Origin: Desulfobacterales bacterium
Lineage (GTDB): Bacteria; Desulfobacterota; Desulfobacteria; Desulfobacterales; JAUWMJ01
Assembly (NCBI GenBank): GCA_030613225.1
Contig: JAUWMJ010000158.1
Span: forward strand, 1-7,181
Length of the DNA stretch: 7,181 nucleotides
Direction of reading: 5' to 3'
A program made the position numbers and the translations under genes. Below are positions 5,249-7,181 of this stretch, one piece after another. Every line of letters starts with the position of its first letter. Position 1 is the first letter of the stretch. The notes below the pieces were generated by a model. The model had not been told where the DNA came from. It did no database searches and was given only the letters and a program-made list of their open reading frames with translations.

Positions 5249-5252
5249 ACAA

Positions 5253-7181
5253 ATGATTCGTATCAGCGATATACTTGACAAGGTATATGAAAGCAATCCT
5301 GATGCAGACCCAGATATTATAGATCGAGCCTATATCTACTCTGCAAGGGTTCATGAAGGACAGGTTCGGCTGTCCGGTGAACCATACCTTTCTCACCCCC
5401 TTGAAGTCGCCAGTATTCTGGCTGATATGAATCTCGATGTTGTGAGTGTGGCTGCCGGACTTTTGCATGACGTAATTGAAGATACCAGTGCAACTGAGGA
5501 AGATATAAAAGAAATGTTCGGCCAGGACGTTTTTAATATAGTGTCCGGTGTCACAAAGCTGAGCAAACTTCCATTCCGCAGCTCGCAGGCGCGTCAGGCT
5601 GAAAGTATACGGAAAATGATCCTTGCCATGGCAGATGACATCAGGGTCATTTTGATTAAACTGGCTGACCGGCTGCATAACATGAGAACGCTACAATTTC
5701 ATAATAACGAACAAAAAAAGAGAAAGATTGCCCAGGAGACCCTTGATATTTATTCTCCTATTGCAGACCGTCTAGGCATTTACTGGATAAAAAAGGAACT
5801 TGAAGATACTTCATTTATGTATCTTCAGCCGGAAGATTATTCCAAAATAAAAGGCTTTGTCCGAAAAGATCAAGAGGAGCGTGAAAAATATGTTGAAACT
5901 GTAAAAAATTACATGACAAAAAAGTTGGGTGAGGTCAATCTAAAATGCGAAATTGTGGGCAGAAACAAACATTATTACAGCATATATCAGAAAATGGTCA
6001 GTCAGAACCTCGAATTTGATGATGTTTATGATATTATCGCCTTCAGGATAATACTCGATACAATACCCCAGTGCTATGAAGCTCTGGGGCTTATCCATGC
6101 CCTGTGGAAACCTATTGACATTAAGTTCAAGGACTATATCGGACGTCCGAAGCCGAACATGTATCAATCCCTCCACACTACGGTTATCGGGCCGTTTGGC
6201 GAACGGATAGAAATACAGATACGAACCTGGGAAATGAATAAGGTTGCAAAATCAGGAATTGCCGCCCATTGGAGTTATAAGGAAGGCAAAAATATTGATG
6301 AGAATATAAGCCAGACATATGCCTGGATTCAGAATCTGGTTGAAAACCAGGAAAATTTTCGCAATCCCAGTGAGTTTCTGGAAAATGTCCGCATCGATCT
6401 TTTCCCGGATGAAATCTATGTTTTTACTCCGGGAGGAGAAATTAAATCACTGACAAAAGGTGCCACACCTGTAGATTTTGCATATGCCATACATTCAGAA
6501 GTTGGGAACCAGTGCAGCGGAGCAAAAGTGAACGGGCGGATGGTTCCTCTCCAGCATGAACTGAAAACAGGCGATATTGCTGAAATTATCACATCAAAAA
6601 GTCACCATCCGAGCAAGGACTGGCTTAAATTTGTAAAGACGGTTAAGGCTCGGTCAAGAATCAGGCAGTGGATTAAAACCCAGGAAAAAGGTCGAAGCCT
6701 GAGCCTTGGCCGTGAGATGTGTGAAAAAGCCTTTCGAAAATATCGCCTTAATTTCAGTGCATCAATGAAATCAGAGGACATGGAGAATGTAGCCGGGCAT
6801 TTCGGATTTAAGACAGTAGATGATCTTATTGCAAATGTTGGTTACGGCAAAATCACCCCGTTGCAGGTAGTACGAAAATTTGCTCTAAAGCCCGAACTGG
6901 AAGAAAAACGGGAATCTATTTTTAACAAGATAATCAGCCGGGTAAAGAAAAAGAAACCAAAGGGGGGAGTAATCGTAAAGGGTGCGGATGACATCCTGAT
7001 AAAGTTCGGCAAGTGCTGCCAGCCGGTTCCCGGAGATCCCATTACAGGTTATATTACCAGGGGATATGGCGTTACCGTCCACCGTGCAGGTTGTATTAAT
7101 GCCTTGAATATGAATCCTGAAAGGCAAATCGACGTGGAATGGAATGAGGAAATTGATGAAAAATATCCTGTAAAAATCAGG
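5253..7181 (+). CDS. rel: RelA/SpoT-family bifunctional (p)ppGpp synthetase/hydrolase, 3' end outside window
   Basis: This enzyme makes and degrades the stringent-response alarmone (p)ppGpp and normally responds to uncharged tRNA on the ribosome. The frame stays open for 643 codons to the right edge. Family proteins are roughly 700-750 residues, so the C-terminal ACT domain is missing from view. The hydrolase HD domain is intact (H48, HDVIED 72-77, D139, N143). The synthetase domain has GRNKHYYSIYQKM (236-248), D260, PKPNMYQSLHTTV (299-311) and E320 in EIQIRT, so both activities are expected. A TGS domain spans about 386-448, a helical region about 453-560, and a zinc-finger-like region has C588, C589, H610 and C614. 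The charge motif is KFKD (291-294). The start lies 4 bases after the proS stop with only a distant AAGG, implying translational coupling. Confidence 0.95.
   Translation, partial: MIRISDILDKVYESNPDADPDIIDRAYIYSARVHEGQVRLSGEPYLSHPLEVASILADMNLDVVSVAAGLLHDVIEDTSATEEDIKEMFGQDVFNIVSGVTKLSKLPFRSSQARQAESIRKMILAMADDIRVILIKLADRLHNMRTLQFHNNEQKKRKIAQETLDIYSPIADRLGIYWIKKELEDTSFMYLQPEDYSKIKGFVRKDQEEREKYVETVKNYMTKKLGEVNLKCEIVGRNKHYYSIYQKMVSQNLEFDDVYDIIAFRIILDTIPQCYEALGLIHALWKPIDIKFKDYIGRPKPNMYQSLHTTVIGPFGERIEIQIRTWEMNKVAKSGIAAHWSYKEGKNIDENISQTYAWIQNLVENQENFRNPSEFLENVRIDLFPDEIYVFTPGGEIKSLTKGATPVDFAYAIHSEVGNQCSGAKVNGRMVPLQHELKTGDIAEIITSKSHHPSKDWLKFVKTVKARSRIRQWIKTQEKGRSLSLGREMCEKAFRKYRLNFSASMKSEDMENVAGHFGFKTVDDLIANVGYGKITPLQVVRKFALKPELEEKRESIFNKIISRVKKKKPKGGVIVKGADDILIKFGKCCQPVPGDPITGYITRGYGVTVHRAGCINALNMNPERQIDVEWNEEIDEKYPVKIR

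Noticed and set aside
5145..5678. A 177-codon minus-strand frame across the proS-rel junction
   Set aside because: It is antisense to two strongly supported genes and shows no recognisable protein features, so it is a shadow frame.

Overview
The window looks like chromosomal DNA from an anaerobic deltaproteobacterium (Desulfobacterota, probably Desulfobacterales). This is inferred from the ispG-proS-rel gene order, the editing-domain-free archaeal/eukaryotic-type prolyl-tRNA synthetase, and protein sequences that read like that group. No taxonomic marker is present, so the assignment stays an inference.

Left part (1-914) is AT-rich and sparsely coding. It holds two perfect inverted repeats (178-201 and 269-301) and one small gene (395-664) for a MIP18/DUF59-like protein of the iron-sulfur assembly type. 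Middle part (about 870-2540) is accessory DNA. A Phd/YefM-type antitoxin and a VapC-type PIN-domain toxin overlap by ATGA and have their own promoter. On the opposite strand lies a small unrecognised gene (1680-2114) whose product is two gap-free copies of a 52-residue unit, spaced 70 residues apart, each ending in CQLG-x-F. This gene is bracketed by members of a palindromic repeat family. One partial copy (1576-1667) starts two bases after the toxin stop codon. A block of two adjacent elements (2164-2320 and 2329-2532) lies upstream of the gene's promoter. All share ends related to GTAAGCGTTCAC/GTGAACGSKTAC, and the first folds into a long stem-loop.

Right part (2627-7181) is a tightly packed core housekeeping operon on the + strand: ispG (non-mevalonate isoprenoid synthesis), proS (tRNA-Pro charging) and a RelA/SpoT-family (p)ppGpp synthetase/hydrolase that runs off the right edge after 643 codons. 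Gaps are 24 and 4 bases, consistent with one transcript. It joins isoprenoid supply, aminoacylation and the stringent response, but the genes need not work together biochemically.

The least explained parts are the duplicated cysteine protein and the palindromic repeat block. Neither is shown here to be a new system. Both are worth database comparison.
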